DNA from: Mycobacterium hubeiense
Lineage (GTDB): Bacteria; Actinomycetota; Actinomycetes; Mycobacteriales; Mycobacteriaceae
Direction of reading: 5' to 3'
Assembly (NCBI RefSeq): GCF_002838065.1
Contig: NZ_PIZU01000022.1
Span: 1-38,723, forward strand
Length of the DNA stretch: 38,723 bases
Made by a program: the position numbers and the translations under genes. This document shows, one piece after another, positions 23,141 through 31,683 of this stretch; within the stretch, counting starts at the first letter, position 1, and every line of letters begins with the position of its first letter. The notes below the pieces were generated by a model, which saw only the letters and a list, made by a program, of their open reading frames with translations, did no database searches and was not told the origin of the DNA.

Positions 23141-24451
23141 ATGCGTGTCGACCAAACGCAGATCGAGCGATCGGCCCAGCTCTTCGCCGATGCATGCGCC
23201 GTCATCCCCGGCGGGGTGAACTCGCCGGTGCGCGCCTTCAGCGCGGTCGGCGGCACCCCGCGGTTCATCACGAGCGCGAACGGCTACTGGCTGACCGACG
23301 CCGACGGCAACCGCTACGTCGACCTGGTCTGCTCGTGGGGACCGATGATCCTCGGCCACGCCCACCCCGCCGTCGTGGAGGCGGTGCAGCGCGTCGCCGT
23401 CGACGGCCTGTCTTTCGGCGCGCCGACGCCGTCGGAGACCGAGCTGGCCGCCGAGATCATCGACCGCGTCGCCCCCGTCGAGCGGGTGCGCATGGTCAAC
23501 TCCGGCACCGAGGCCACCATGAGCGCCATCCGGCTGGCCCGCGGCTACACCGGGCGCGCGAAGATCATCAAGTTCTCCGGCTGCTACCACGGCCACAGCG
23601 ATGCGCTGCTGGCCGACGCCGGCTCCGGCGTCGCGACATTGGGTCTGCCCTCCTCGCCGGGTGTCACCGGCGCCGCTGCCGCCGACACAATTGTGCTGCC
23701 CTACAACAACATTGCCGCCCTGGAGGAGGTGTTCGGCCGCTTCGGCGACGAAATCGCCTGCGTCATCACCGAAGCCAGCCCGGGCAACATGGGCGTCGTG
23801 CCACCGCTGCCCGGGTACAACGCCGCGCTGCGCCGTATCACCGCCGAGCACGGCGCATTGCTGATTCTCGACGAGGTGATGACCGGCTTCCGGGTGAGCC
23901 GATCCGGTTGGTACGGCGTCGATCCCGTCGACGCCGACCTGTTCACCTTCGGCAAGGTGATGAGCGGCGGCCTGCCGGCCGCGGCGTTCGGCGGCCGCGC
24001 CGAGGTGATGGAGCGGCTGGCCCCGCTGGGGCCGGTGTATCAGGCCGGCACGCTGTCGGGCAATCCGGTCGCGATGGCCGCCGGGCTCGCCACGCTGCGC
24101 GCCGCCGATGACGCCGCCTACGCGAAGCTGGACGCCAACGCCGACCGACTGGCCGGGCTTCTGGGTGACGCGTTGACGGATGCCGGTGTGGCCCACCAGA
24201 TTCCGCGGGCCGCCAACATGCTGTCAGTGTTCTTCTCAGCAACGCCGGTGACGGACTTCGCGGCCGCCCGGGCCAGCGAAACCTGGCGTTTCCCCCCGTT
24301 CTTCCATGCACTGCTCGACGCCGGCGTGTACCCGCCGCCCAGCGCGTTCGAGGCGTGGTTCGTCTCCACCGCGCTGGACGAGGACGCCTTCGAGCGCATC
24401 GCCGCCGCCCTGCCCGCCGCCGCGCGTGCCGCCGCCGAGGCCACCGAATGA
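23141..24451 (+). CDS. hemL: Glutamate-1-semialdehyde 2,1-aminomutase
   Basis: PLP enzyme converting glutamate-1-semialdehyde, the HemA product, to 5-aminolevulinate. The Schiff-base lysine is Lys272 in FTFGKVMSGGLPAAAFGG; the N-terminal IPGGVNSPVRAFSAVGG loop, SGTEATMSAIRLARG and ILDEVMTGFR are intact. 436 residues. It heads a run of six genes joined by 4-base overlaps (hemL, phosphoglycerate-mutase-like, tlpA, ccdA, resB, ccsA), tying heme supply to cytochrome c maturation. Confidence 0.97.
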   Translation: MRVDQTQIERSAQLFADACAVIPGGVNSPVRAFSAVGGTPRFITSANGYWLTDADGNRYVDLVCSWGPMILGHAHPAVVEAVQRVAVDGLSFGAPTPSETELAAEIIDRVAPVERVRMVNSGTEATMSAIRLARGYTGRAKIIKFSGCYHGHSDALLADAGSGVATLGLPSSPGVTGAAAADTIVLPYNNIAALEEVFGRFGDEIACVITEASPGNMGVVPPLPGYNAALRRITAEHGALLILDEVMTGFRVSRSGWYGVDPVDADLFTFGKVMSGGLPAAAFGGRAEVMERLAPLGPVYQAGTLSGNPVAMAAGLATLRAADDAAYAKLDANADRLAGLLGDALTDAGVAHQIPRAANMLSVFFSATPVTDFAAARASETWRFPPFFHALLDAGVYPPPSAFEAWFVSTALDEDAFERIAAALPAAARAAAEATE

Positions 24452-25056
24452 CCGAGAAGACGATCGTGCACGTGATGCGTCACGGGGAGGTGCACAACCC
24501 GAAGGGCATCCTCTACGGGCGGTTACCCGACTACCACTTGTCGGAGCGCGGGCGCGCACAGGCCGAGGCCGTGGCCGAATGGTTGGCCGACCGCGACATC
24601 GTCTATGTCGTCGCCTCGCCGTTGGAACGCGCCCAGGAGACCGCCGCGCCGATCGCGGCACGGCACAACCTTTCGGTTGACACCGACGACGAACTGATCG
24701 AATCGCTGAACGTCTTTCAGGGCGAACGGGTTTCACCCGGCGACGGTGCACTGCGAAACCCGCGCAACTGGTGGCATCTGCGCGACCCTCGCACGCCGTC
24801 ATGGGGTGAGCCGTACAAGGAGATCGCCGCGCGGATGACGTCGGCGTTGCACCGGGCCCGAAGCAAGGCGGCGGGCCATGAGGCGGTGTGCGTGAGCCAT
24901 CAGCTGCCCGTCGAGACGCTGCGCCGGGCGATCACCCATAAGCCGCTGCACCACTTCCCGACTCGGCGGTTGTGCAATCTGGCCTCGCTGACATCCTTCT
25001 ATTTCCATGACGACGAGTGCGTCGGCTGGGGATATGCGGAGCTGGCCGGGAAGTGA
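24448..25056 (+). CDS. Histidine phosphatase (phosphoglycerate mutase-like) protein, Rv0525 type
   Basis: A 202-residue histidine phosphatase: catalytic HVMRHGEVHNP at residues 6-16, SPLERAQETAAPIA (second arginine), and the second histidine in VCVSHQLPVETLRRA. The family hydrolyses diverse phosphate esters; a mutase role is unlikely given the length and context. The ATG overlaps the hemL stop by 4 bases. Its place before the cytochrome c genes is conserved in mycobacteria, reason unknown. Confidence 0.88.
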   Translation: MTEKTIVHVMRHGEVHNPKGILYGRLPDYHLSERGRAQAEAVAEWLADRDIVYVVASPLERAQETAAPIAARHNLSVDTDDELIESLNVFQGERVSPGDGALRNPRNWWHLRDPRTPSWGEPYKEIAARMTSALHRARSKAAGHEAVCVSHQLPVETLRRAITHKPLHHFPTRRLCNLASLTSFYFHDDECVGWGYAELAGK

Positions 25057-25652
25057 AGCGATGGGCGGCCTTACTGGCGGGCGCGGCGATGATCGCGCTC
25101 GGCGGCTGCTCCACCGGTGACGACGCCGTCGCCCAAGGCGGCACGTTCGAGTTCGTCGCGCCCGGCGGCAATACCGACATCTTCTACGACCCGCCCGAAA
25201 GCCGCGGCCGCCCAGGCCCGCTGGCCGGTCCTGACCTGATGGATCCAGCGAAAACGATTTCGCTCGACGACTTCACCGGCAAGGTCGTGGTGATCAACGT
25301 GTGGGGCCAGTGGTGCGGGCCGTGCCGCACGGAAATCACCCAGCTGCAAAAGGTTTACGACGCCACCCGCGGCCAAGGTGTCGCTTTCCTCGGCATCGAC
25401 GTGCGGGACAACAACCGCGACGCTGCACGCGATTTCATCATCGACCGCAAGGTCACGTTCCCGTCCATCTACGACCCGGCGATGCGCACCATGATCGCGT
25501 TCGGCGGCAAGTACCCGACCACGGTCATCCCGTCCACGGTGGTGCTCGATCGCCAGCACCGCGTCGCGGCGGTGTTCTTGCGTGAGCTGCTGGCCGAAGA
25601 TCTGCAGCCCGTGGTGCAGAGGCTGGCCGCCGAGCCGGGGCCCCGGGCATGA
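25053..25652 (+). CDS. TlpA/ResA-like thiol-disulfide lipoprotein (Rv0526 type)
   Basis: A 199-residue exported thioredoxin-fold protein. The N-terminus is a lipoprotein signal with lipobox LGGC (Cys19), so the protein should be lipid-anchored outside the membrane. The redox site WCGPC is at residues 87-91, with the TTVIPSTVVLD cis-proline strand at about 164-173. It should keep apocytochrome c cysteines reduced, taking electrons from CcdA. The GTG start overlaps the preceding stop (GTGA). Confidence 0.92.
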   Translation: MKRWAALLAGAAMIALGGCSTGDDAVAQGGTFEFVAPGGNTDIFYDPPESRGRPGPLAGPDLMDPAKTISLDDFTGKVVVINVWGQWCGPCRTEITQLQKVYDATRGQGVAFLGIDVRDNNRDAARDFIIDRKVTFPSIYDPAMRTMIAFGGKYPTTVIPSTVVLDRQHRVAAVFLRELLAEDLQPVVQRLAAEPGPRA

Positions 25653-26419
25653 CCGGGTTCGCCGAAATCGCCGCTGCGGGACCAGTGTTGCTGGCGCTGG
25701 GCGTCAGCGTGCTGGCCGGATTCGTCTCCTTCGCGTCGCCCTGTGTGGTGCCGCTGGTGCCGGGCTATCTGTCGTATCTGGCCGCGGTGGTGGGCGTCGA
25801 GGAGCAGCCCGCGGCGGTGGCAGTGCGCACGGCGCGGCTGCGGGTTGCGGGGGCCGCGGCGCTGTTCGTCGCCGGCTTCACCGTGGTGTTCGTGCTCGGC
25901 ACGGTGGCGGTGCTGGGCATGACGACGACGTTGATCACCAATCAGCTTCTGCTGCAACGCATCGGCGGTGTCATCACCATCGTGATGGGGCTGGTGTTCG
26001 TCGGCTTCATCCCCGTGATGCAGCGCGAGGCCCGGTTCCACCCGCGGCTGTTGTCCACCCTGGGCGGCGCGCCACTACTCGGTGCGGTGTTCGCGCTGGG
26101 CTGGACTCCGTGCCTGGGCCCGACGCTGACCGGCGTGATCGCCGTCGCATCGGCCACCGACGGCGCCAACGTCATGCGCGGCGTCGTGCTGGTCGTCGCC
26201 TACTGCCTGGGCTTGGGAATTCCGTTCGTGCTGTTGGCTTTCGGGTCCGCCTGGGCCACCGAGGGGTTGGGCTGGCTGCGGCGGCACACCCGCGCCATCC
26301 AGGTCTTCGGTGGCGTGCTGTTGATCCTCGTCGGCGCCGCACTGGTGACCGGTGTGTGGAACGAGTTCGTGTCCTGGGTGCGCGACGCGTTCGTCAGCGA
26401 CGTGAGGCTGCCGATATGA
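25649..26419 (+). CDS. ccdA: Cytochrome c biogenesis thiol transporter CcdA
   Basis: A 256-residue DsbD/CcdA-type membrane protein with six membrane segments. The two redox cysteines are in FASPCVVPLVPGYLSYL (about residue 34, helix 1) and GWTPCLGPTLTGVI (about residue 155, helix 4). It moves electrons from cytoplasmic thioredoxin to the outside TlpA-like lipoprotein. ATGA overlaps on both sides couple it to its neighbours. Confidence 0.94.
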   Translation: MTGFAEIAAAGPVLLALGVSVLAGFVSFASPCVVPLVPGYLSYLAAVVGVEEQPAAVAVRTARLRVAGAAALFVAGFTVVFVLGTVAVLGMTTTLITNQLLLQRIGGVITIVMGLVFVGFIPVMQREARFHPRLLSTLGGAPLLGAVFALGWTPCLGPTLTGVIAVASATDGANVMRGVVLVVAYCLGLGIPFVLLAFGSAWATEGLGWLRRHTRAIQVFGGVLLILVGAALVTGVWNEFVSWVRDAFVSDVRLPI

Positions 26420-28041
26420 CGGTTGCGCGAGCAGACGCAAAACTGCCCAAAAACCATCCAAAAAGGGCAGTTTTGCGTCTGCTCGCGCTAGGACGCAACA
26501 CCTGGCGCACCCTCACCTCGATGGGCACGGCACTGGTGCTGTTGTTCCTGCTGGCGACCGCGGCGATCCCCGGCGCCCTGTTGCCACAACGCAGCCTCAA
26601 CGAGAGCAAGGTCGCCGAGTACATCGCGGCGCATCCGACCATCGGCCCGTGGCTGGACCGGTTGCAGGCCTTCGATGTGTTCTCCAGCTTCTGGTTCACC
26701 GCGATCTACGTGCTGCTGTTCATCTCGCTGGTGGGTTGTCTGACACCGCGGATGATCGAGCACGTCCGCAGCCTGCGCGCCACGCCCGTCGACGCCCCAC
26801 GCAACCTCGGCAGGCTGCCCAAACACCACACCGCCGAGGCCGCAGGCGAACCAGACGCAGTGGCGCACAGCATGTCCGAGCGGCTGCGCGGCTGGCGTCG
26901 GATCACCCGTCTGAAAGGCGACGCCACCGAGATTTCAGCTGAGAAGGGCTATTTGCGCGAGTTCGGCAACATCGTCTTCCACTTCTCACTGCTCGGCCTG
27001 CTCGTCGCGATCGCCGCCGGCAAGATGTTCGGCTACGAGGGCCAGGTCATCGTCGTCGCCGACGGCGGCCCCGGCTTCTGCTCGGCCTCACCGGCGGCGT
27101 TCGACTCGTTCCGCGCCGGCAACACCGTCGACGGCACCTCGCTGCACCCAATCTGCTTGAAAGTCAACGACTTCGACGCGGAATACCTGCCCACAGGTCA
27201 AGCCACCTCGTTCGCCGCCGACATCGAATACCAGGCCGGCTCGGACCTAAACACCAATACGTGGCGGCCCTATCGACTCAAGGTCAACGACCCGCTGCGC
27301 GTCGGCGGCGACCGGGTGTACCTGCAAGGTCACGGCTACGCGCCGACGTTCACGGTGACGTTCCCCGACGGGCAGACCCGCACCCAGACCCTGCAGTGGC
27401 GGCCCGACGACCCGCTCACCCTGCTCTCGTCGGGCGTGATGCGGTTCGACCCTCCCGGCGGCAGCTACCCCGACGCCGACGAACGCCGCAAGCACCAGAT
27501 CGCGATCCAGGGCTTGTTCGCGCCGACGGAGCTGCTGCACGGCACGCTGCTGTCGTCGGGCTTCCCCGCGCTCAACGCCCCCGCCGTGGCCGTCGACATC
27601 TACCGGGGCGACACCGGCCTGGACACCGGAAGGCCGCAGAATCTGTTCTCGCTGGATCCGCGGCTCATCGAGCAGGGCCGGTTGACCAAGGCGGCACGGG
27701 TCAACCTGCGCGCCGGCGAAGAAACCCGCCTCGAGGATGGCACCGTCGTCCGGTTCGACGGCGCGGTGCCGTTCATCAACGTGCAGGTCTCGCATGACCC
27801 GGCGCAGGTGTGGGTGCTGGTGTTCGCGATGACGATGATGGCCGGCCTGCTGGTGTCGCTGGTGGTGCGTCGGCGTCGGGTCTGGGTTCGGATCACGCCC
27901 GCCGGGCCGGGTACGGTAAGCGTCGAGCTGGGCGGTCTGGCCCGCACCGACAACTCCGGGTGGGGCGACGAGTTCGAGCGGTTGACGCATCGACTCCTGG
28001 ATGGGCTGGCGGCCACGCGATCAACGGAGAAGGTCACATGA
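26416..28041 (+). CDS. resB: Cytochrome c biogenesis protein ResB (System II)
   Basis: A 541-residue ResB protein: membrane segments at about residues 37-57 (TALVLLFLLATAAIPGALL), 95-115 and 180-205 (IVFHFSLLGLLVAIAAG), a large outside domain (about 210-460) and a last membrane segment near 470-490. With CcsA it forms the heme exporter and ligase of System II. The ATG at 26416 overlaps the ccdA stop. Codons 4-24 contain a perfect 24-bp inverted repeat, so the N-terminal 20 or so residues are probably not ancestral; a later start at the ATG 26521 would cut into the first conserved segment. Confidence 0.92.
   Translation: MTVARADAKLPKNHPKRAVLRLLALGRNTWRTLTSMGTALVLLFLLATAAIPGALLPQRSLNESKVAEYIAAHPTIGPWLDRLQAFDVFSSFWFTAIYVLLFISLVGCLTPRMIEHVRSLRATPVDAPRNLGRLPKHHTAEAAGEPDAVAHSMSERLRGWRRITRLKGDATEISAEKGYLREFGNIVFHFSLLGLLVAIAAGKMFGYEGQVIVVADGGPGFCSASPAAFDSFRAGNTVDGTSLHPICLKVNDFDAEYLPTGQATSFAADIEYQAGSDLNTNTWRPYRLKVNDPLRVGGDRVYLQGHGYAPTFTVTFPDGQTRTQTLQWRPDDPLTLLSSGVMRFDPPGGSYPDADERRKHQIAIQGLFAPTELLHGTLLSSGFPALNAPAVAVDIYRGDTGLDTGRPQNLFSLDPRLIEQGRLTKAARVNLRAGEETRLEDGTVVRFDGAVPFINVQVSHDPAQVWVLVFAMTMMAGLLVSLVVRRRRVWVRITPAGPGTVSVELGGLARTDNSGWGDEFERLTHRLLDGLAATRSTEKVT
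26425..26488. repeat. Perfect 24-bp inverted repeat within the 5' end of resB
   Basis: The arms 26425-26448 and 26465-26488 are perfectly complementary over 24 bases (outer part GCGCGAGCAGACGC, inner part AAAACTGCCC). The loop is 16 bases with A5 at each end. It sits 6 bases after the resB start codon, in frame, with no stop codon. It looks like a palindromic extragenic element caught inside a coding region. Confidence 0.9.
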
Positions 28042-28985
28042 ACAGCGCAGACATCGACATCGGGCTGGCCCGCTATTCCGACTGGGCCTTCACCTCGTCG
28101 GTGGTGGTGTTGCTCGCGGCGCTGCTACTGCTCGCCGTCGAGCTGGCCTACAGCCGCAGCCGCAAAGTCGAAACCAGGGAACTGGTCGGAGTCGGCGCCG
28201 ACAGCGCCACCCCCGGCGTCGTCGCCGAAGCCCCGCAGCGCCCGATCGACGAACGCGTCGGCCGGGCCGGGCTGGCCCTGGTCTACGTCGGCATCGGGTT
28301 GCTGTTCGCGTGCATCGTGCTGCGCGGGCTGGCCACGTCGCGGGTGCCGTGGGGCAACATGTACGAGTTCATCAACCTGACCTGCTTTTCGGGTCTGGTG
28401 GCGGCCGCAGTGGTCTTACGACGTCCGCAGTACCGCACGCTGTGGGTGTTCGTCCTCGTTCCGGTGCTGATCCTGTTGACGGTCTCGGGCCGCTGGCTCT
28501 ACACCAGCGCCGCACCCGTCATGCCCGCGTTGCAGTCCTACTGGCTGCCGATTCACGTGTCGGTGGTGAGCCTCGGCTCGGGTGTCTTCCTGGTCGCCGG
28601 GGTCGCCAGCATCCTGTTCCTGCTGAAGATGTCGAAGTTCGGCGACACGCGTCTGGTCCAGCGGCTCCCCGACGCGCAGACTTTGGACCGGATCGCCTAT
28701 CGCACAACGATATTCGCGTTCCCGGTGTTCGGCTTCGGCGTCATCTTCGGCGCCATCTGGGCAGAGGAGGCCTGGGGCCGGTATTGGGGCTGGGATCCCA
28801 AGGAGACGGTGTCGTTCATCGCGTGGGTGATCTACGCCGCCTACCTGCACGCCCGCTCCACCGCAGGCTGGCGTGACCGCAAGGCCGCGTGGATCAACGT
28901 CGCCGGCTTCGTGGCGATGGTGTTCAACTTGTTCTTCATCAACCTGGTGACCGTCGGATTGCATTCGTACGCTGGGGTCGGTTAA
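28038..28985 (+). CDS. ccsA: Cytochrome c biogenesis protein CcsA/CcsB (heme handling)
   Basis: A 315-residue polytopic membrane protein of the heme-handling family. The heme-binding tryptophan-rich motif is WGRYWGWDPKET (about residues 251-262), with flanking conserved histidines in the LPIHVSVVSLG and YLHARSTAGWR segments. It presents heme to ResB for attachment to CXXCH cytochromes, such as those of the bcc complex. ATGA overlap with resB. Confidence 0.94.
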   Translation: MNSADIDIGLARYSDWAFTSSVVVLLAALLLLAVELAYSRSRKVETRELVGVGADSATPGVVAEAPQRPIDERVGRAGLALVYVGIGLLFACIVLRGLATSRVPWGNMYEFINLTCFSGLVAAAVVLRRPQYRTLWVFVLVPVLILLTVSGRWLYTSAAPVMPALQSYWLPIHVSVVSLGSGVFLVAGVASILFLLKMSKFGDTRLVQRLPDAQTLDRIAYRTTIFAFPVFGFGVIFGAIWAEEAWGRYWGWDPKETVSFIAWVIYAAYLHARSTAGWRDRKAAWINVAGFVAMVFNLFFINLVTVGLHSYAGVG

Positions 28986-29001
28986 AGGAGGGGAGTCGCC
29001 G

Positions 29002-30078
29002 TTGTCTGACCATCCGACTGGCTTTCGCGCTCAACAACGATTCGTCGACCCATCGGTCGGGTCCAGCGCGCCGCCGCCGGAGTGGACGGCTCCCACGCCC
29101 CCGAACGGGCTGCCGGTCGAGACGGCGCCACCGCCAATGCCCCCTGTGCCGACGCCTCACCTCGACCTGTCGACGGTGGCGCTGCTGGGCCAACCGAAGA
29201 AGGCGCCGTCGGCGGGCTGGCGCAAGTGGGTCTACGTCGCGTCGTTCAAGACGATCAATGTCGGTGAGAGCCCGAAGGTCATCCACCGCGAAAACCTGGT
29301 CAACCAGGTGCGGCGGCCGCTGCACGGCTGCTACCGGATCGCGCTGCTGTCGCTGAAAGGCGGCGTGGGCAAGACGACGATCACCGCGACGCTGGGCGCG
29401 ACGATCGCGTCCATCCGCGGCGATCGGGTCGTCGCGGTCGACGCCAACCCCGACCGCGGCACACTGAGCCAGAAGGTTCCGCTCGAGACGCCCGCGACGG
29501 TGCGTCACCTGCTGCGCGACGCGGAGGGCATCCAGAGCTACAGCGATGTCCGTCGCTACACGTCGCAGGGCCCGAGCCGGCTGGAGGTGCTGGCGTCGGA
29601 GAGCGATCCGGCGGTGTCGGAGGCGTTCAGCTCCGAGGACTACACCCGCACGCTGGATGTGCTGGAGCGGTTCTACAGCCTGGTGCTGACCGACTGCGGT
29701 ACCGGGCTGATGCACTCGGCGATGTCAGCGGTGCTCGCCAAGGCCGATGCGCTGGTGGTGATCAGTTCGGGCTCGGTCGACGGGGCGCGCAGCGCCTCGG
29801 CCACGCTGGACTGGCTCGACGCGCACGGGCATCAGGACATGGTGCGCAATTCGATCGCGGTGATCAACGCGGTGCGGCCGCGCTCCGGCAAGGTCGACAT
29901 GCAAAAGGTGGTGGACCACTTTTCCCGTCGGTGCCGGGCGGTGCGGCTGGTGCCGTTCGACCCGCACCTGGAAGAGGGCGCCGAGATCAGCCTCGACCGG
30001 TTGCGGCCGCAGACGCGCGAAGCGCTGCTCGAGCTCGCGGCAGTGGTGGCCAGTGGATTTCCGGGCGCACCGCGTTAA
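29002..30078 (+). CDS. MinD/ParA-like ATPase with proline-rich N-terminus (Rv0530 type)
   Basis: A 358-residue protein. Residues 1-60 are disordered and Pro-rich (APPPEW, TAPPPMPPVP). A SIMIBI-class ATPase domain follows: deviant Walker A LKGGVGKTT (118-126), switch VVAVDANPDRGTLSQ, and a VLTDCGTGLMHSA strand. The form resembles the MinD-like ATPases seen with mycobacterial secretion systems (EspI type). The TTG start is supported by AAGGAGG at 28985-28991, 10 bases before it. Its stop overlaps that of the convergent small gene. Confidence 0.85.
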   Translation: MSDHPTGFRAQQRFVDPSVGSSAPPPEWTAPTPPNGLPVETAPPPMPPVPTPHLDLSTVALLGQPKKAPSAGWRKWVYVASFKTINVGESPKVIHRENLVNQVRRPLHGCYRIALLSLKGGVGKTTITATLGATIASIRGDRVVAVDANPDRGTLSQKVPLETPATVRHLLRDAEGIQSYSDVRRYTSQGPSRLEVLASESDPAVSEAFSSEDYTRTLDVLERFYSLVLTDCGTGLMHSAMSAVLAKADALVVISSGSVDGARSASATLDWLDAHGHQDMVRNSIAVINAVRPRSGKVDMQKVVDHFSRRCRAVRLVPFDPHLEEGAEISLDRLRPQTREALLELAAVVASGFPGAPR

Positions 30079-30236
30079 GGACGCGGGTTGTCCTCGTGGC
30101 CGAGCCGCCGCAGGAAGTCCGGGTCGTCGTCCGGGCCGATGACGCGGGTCCGCGGCCGATTGGCGCTGACGCGGGTCAGCCGCCAACCGACGTAGGCCAG
30201 GGCTGCCAACAGCAGGGTCAGGAGTAGATACGCCAC
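30075..30236 (-). CDS. Small single-pass membrane protein (Rv0530A-like)
   Basis: A 53-residue protein: membrane segment AYLLLTLLLAALAYVGW at the N-terminus, then an Arg-rich stretch and an acidic end (GPDDDPDFLRRLGHEDN). The GTG at 30236 is preceded by a perfect AAGGAGG site six bases upstream, which decides the start; a longer frame to 30383 has no such support. The stop codons of this gene and the convergent MinD-like gene share TTAA at 30075-30078. Function unknown. Confidence 0.78.
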   Translation of the reverse strand: MAYLLLTLLLAALAYVGWRLTRVSANRPRTRVIGPDDDPDFLRRLGHEDNPRP

Positions 30237-30284
30237 AAAAAACCTCCTTGGTCTGAATATACGCGCCGTCGGTAGGCTCGGTTC

Positions 30285-30578
30285 GTGTCCGGATCTCGCC
30301 TGGTGGTTGACGTGCTGGCCTATGCCGTGGCGCGGCTGCTGTTGGTTGCTGCGCTGACGGCAGTGATCTTCGGCGCCGGTCATCTGATCGGCATTCGCGA
30401 CTTTCCACTTGTCGTCGCCCTGCTGTTCGCGATCGTGATCGCGCTGCCCTTGGGAATCTGGGTGTTCGCGCCGCTGCGGCGCCGCGCCACCGCGAGCATC
30501 GCGGCGTTCGACGAGCGGCGGCGCAAGGATCGCGAGCAGCTGCAGGCCCGCCTTCGTGGCGAAGATCCGCCAGAATGA
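30285..30578 (+). CDS. DUF4229 family small membrane protein (Rv0531 type)
   Basis: A 97-residue protein with two membrane segments (about 10-32 and 40-62) then a charged helix with RRRKDREQLQARLRGED. This matches DUF4229, an actinobacterial two-helix family of unknown function, and lies where Rv0531 lies in M. tuberculosis. The GTG start fits the family N-terminus. ATGA overlap with the following gene. Confidence 0.8.
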   Translation: MSGSRLVVDVLAYAVARLLLVAALTAVIFGAGHLIGIRDFPLVVALLFAIVIALPLGIWVFAPLRRRATASIAAFDERRRKDREQLQARLRGEDPPE

Positions 30579-31609
30579 CGGCGCGGGAGGCGTTCGGGGC
30601 CGAATTCCTCGGCGCCGACGGGTTTCTCAACACGCCGACCTACGGATTGCCGCCGCAGTTCCTGGTCGACGCGCTGCAGGACTGCATTGCCGCGTGGCAG
30701 GCCGGGACGATGGAGCCCGCCTCGTTCGACGAGCCGGCGCGGGTTGGCCGGGCGGCCTACGCGGCGTTGACCGGTGTGCCCGTCGAGTCGGTGGCGATGG
30801 GCGGCAACGTGTCGGCCGTACTCGGACTGGTCGCCGCGGCGATTCCCGACGGCAGCCGAGTGGCCACGCTCGCGGGCGAATTCACCAGCACCACTTTCCC
30901 GTTCGCCGCGCAGACGGGTCGCGGGGTGACCGTCACGGAGCTTCGTGCAGACGAGTTGGTGGCCCGCGCCACGGAGTTCGACGTGATCACGGCCAGCTTG
31001 GTGCAATCGGCGAACGGCGCGGTGCTCGACATGGATGCACTGCGGGCGGGCCTGGCCGGTGCCGACACGCTGACCGTCATCGACGTCACTCAGGCCGTCG
31101 GCTGGAAGCAACTCGACCTCGGCTGGGTCGACGTGACCGCCGCGGCGATCTACAAGTGGCTGCTGGCGCCGCGCGGCACCGCGTGGATGTCGTTGAGCGA
31201 CAGGATGAGTCGCATTATGACGCCGCACGCAGCTAACTGGTATGCCGGTGAGGACCCGTGGCAGACGATCTACGGATTGCCGTTGCGACTCGCCGAGGAC
31301 GCGCGGCGCTTCGACGCCTCGCCGTCGTGGTTCAGCGTGCTGGGCGCCAGCCTGACGCTGCCGTGGCTGGCGTCGCTGGACCAAGCCGCCGTCGAGAAGC
31401 ACACCGTCGGTTTGGCCAATCGGCTGCGCGCCGAACTGCAACTGCCTCAGCACGATTCGGCGATCGTGTCGATACCCGTCGCCGATGGCGTGGAGCAGCT
31501 TCGGCGCGCCGGCATCCGGGCCTCCGTGCGGGCCGGCGCCGTGCGGGTTGGGTTTCACCTGTACAACACCGACGACGACCTGGACCGGTTGGTCTCTGCG
31601 CTGCGCTAG
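30575..31609 (+). CDS. Class V aminotransferase / cysteine desulfurase-like PLP enzyme
   Basis: A 344-residue fold-type I PLP enzyme. TVIDVTQAVGW supplies Asp170 (pyridine N) and Gln173; the Schiff-base lysine is Lys194 in AAIYKWLLAPRGTAWM. The N-terminal NTPTYGLPPQFLVDAL start is like IscS and isopenicillin-N epimerase-type proteins. No active-site loop cysteine of a desulfurase type is evident, so an aminotransferase, lyase or epimerase role is as likely. It is coupled to the DUF4229 gene (ATGA) and converges with the MoxR operon; it is not part of the M. tuberculosis order here. Confidence 0.8.
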   Translation: MTAREAFGAEFLGADGFLNTPTYGLPPQFLVDALQDCIAAWQAGTMEPASFDEPARVGRAAYAALTGVPVESVAMGGNVSAVLGLVAAAIPDGSRVATLAGEFTSTTFPFAAQTGRGVTVTELRADELVARATEFDVITASLVQSANGAVLDMDALRAGLAGADTLTVIDVTQAVGWKQLDLGWVDVTAAAIYKWLLAPRGTAWMSLSDRMSRIMTPHAANWYAGEDPWQTIYGLPLRLAEDARRFDASPSWFSVLGASLTLPWLASLDQAAVEKHTVGLANRLRAELQLPQHDSAIVSIPVADGVEQLRRAGIRASVRAGAVRVGFHLYNTDDDLDRLVSALR

Positions 31610-31626
31610 CCGGCGCCGCGGCCGAG

Positions 31627-31675
31627 TGTGCGATTTCGTACGCAACGCGCCGGTGCCGGCGTATCAGATCGCACA
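31627..31675. terminator. 17-bp stem palindrome between convergent genes
   Basis: TGTGCGATTTCGTACGC (31627-31643) pairs with GCGTATCAGATCGCACA (31659-31675): 17 positions with one mismatch and two wobbles, loop of 15 bases. It fills the 74-base gap between the convergent aminotransferase-like gene and the MoxR operon, so it probably ends transcription from both sides. No T-tract follows, as is usual in mycobacteria. An 11-base direct repeat GCTAGCCGGCG (31605 and 31683) flanks it at both stop codons. Confidence 0.6.
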
Positions 31676-31683
31676 ATCGCGGG

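Noticed and set aside
26521..28041. resB starting at the ATG 26521, leaving the palindrome untranslated
   Set aside because: It would remove the RNTWRTLTS segment before the first membrane helix that I recall in other ResB proteins and break the ATGA overlap with ccdA. It is not excluded, but the 26416 start is better supported.
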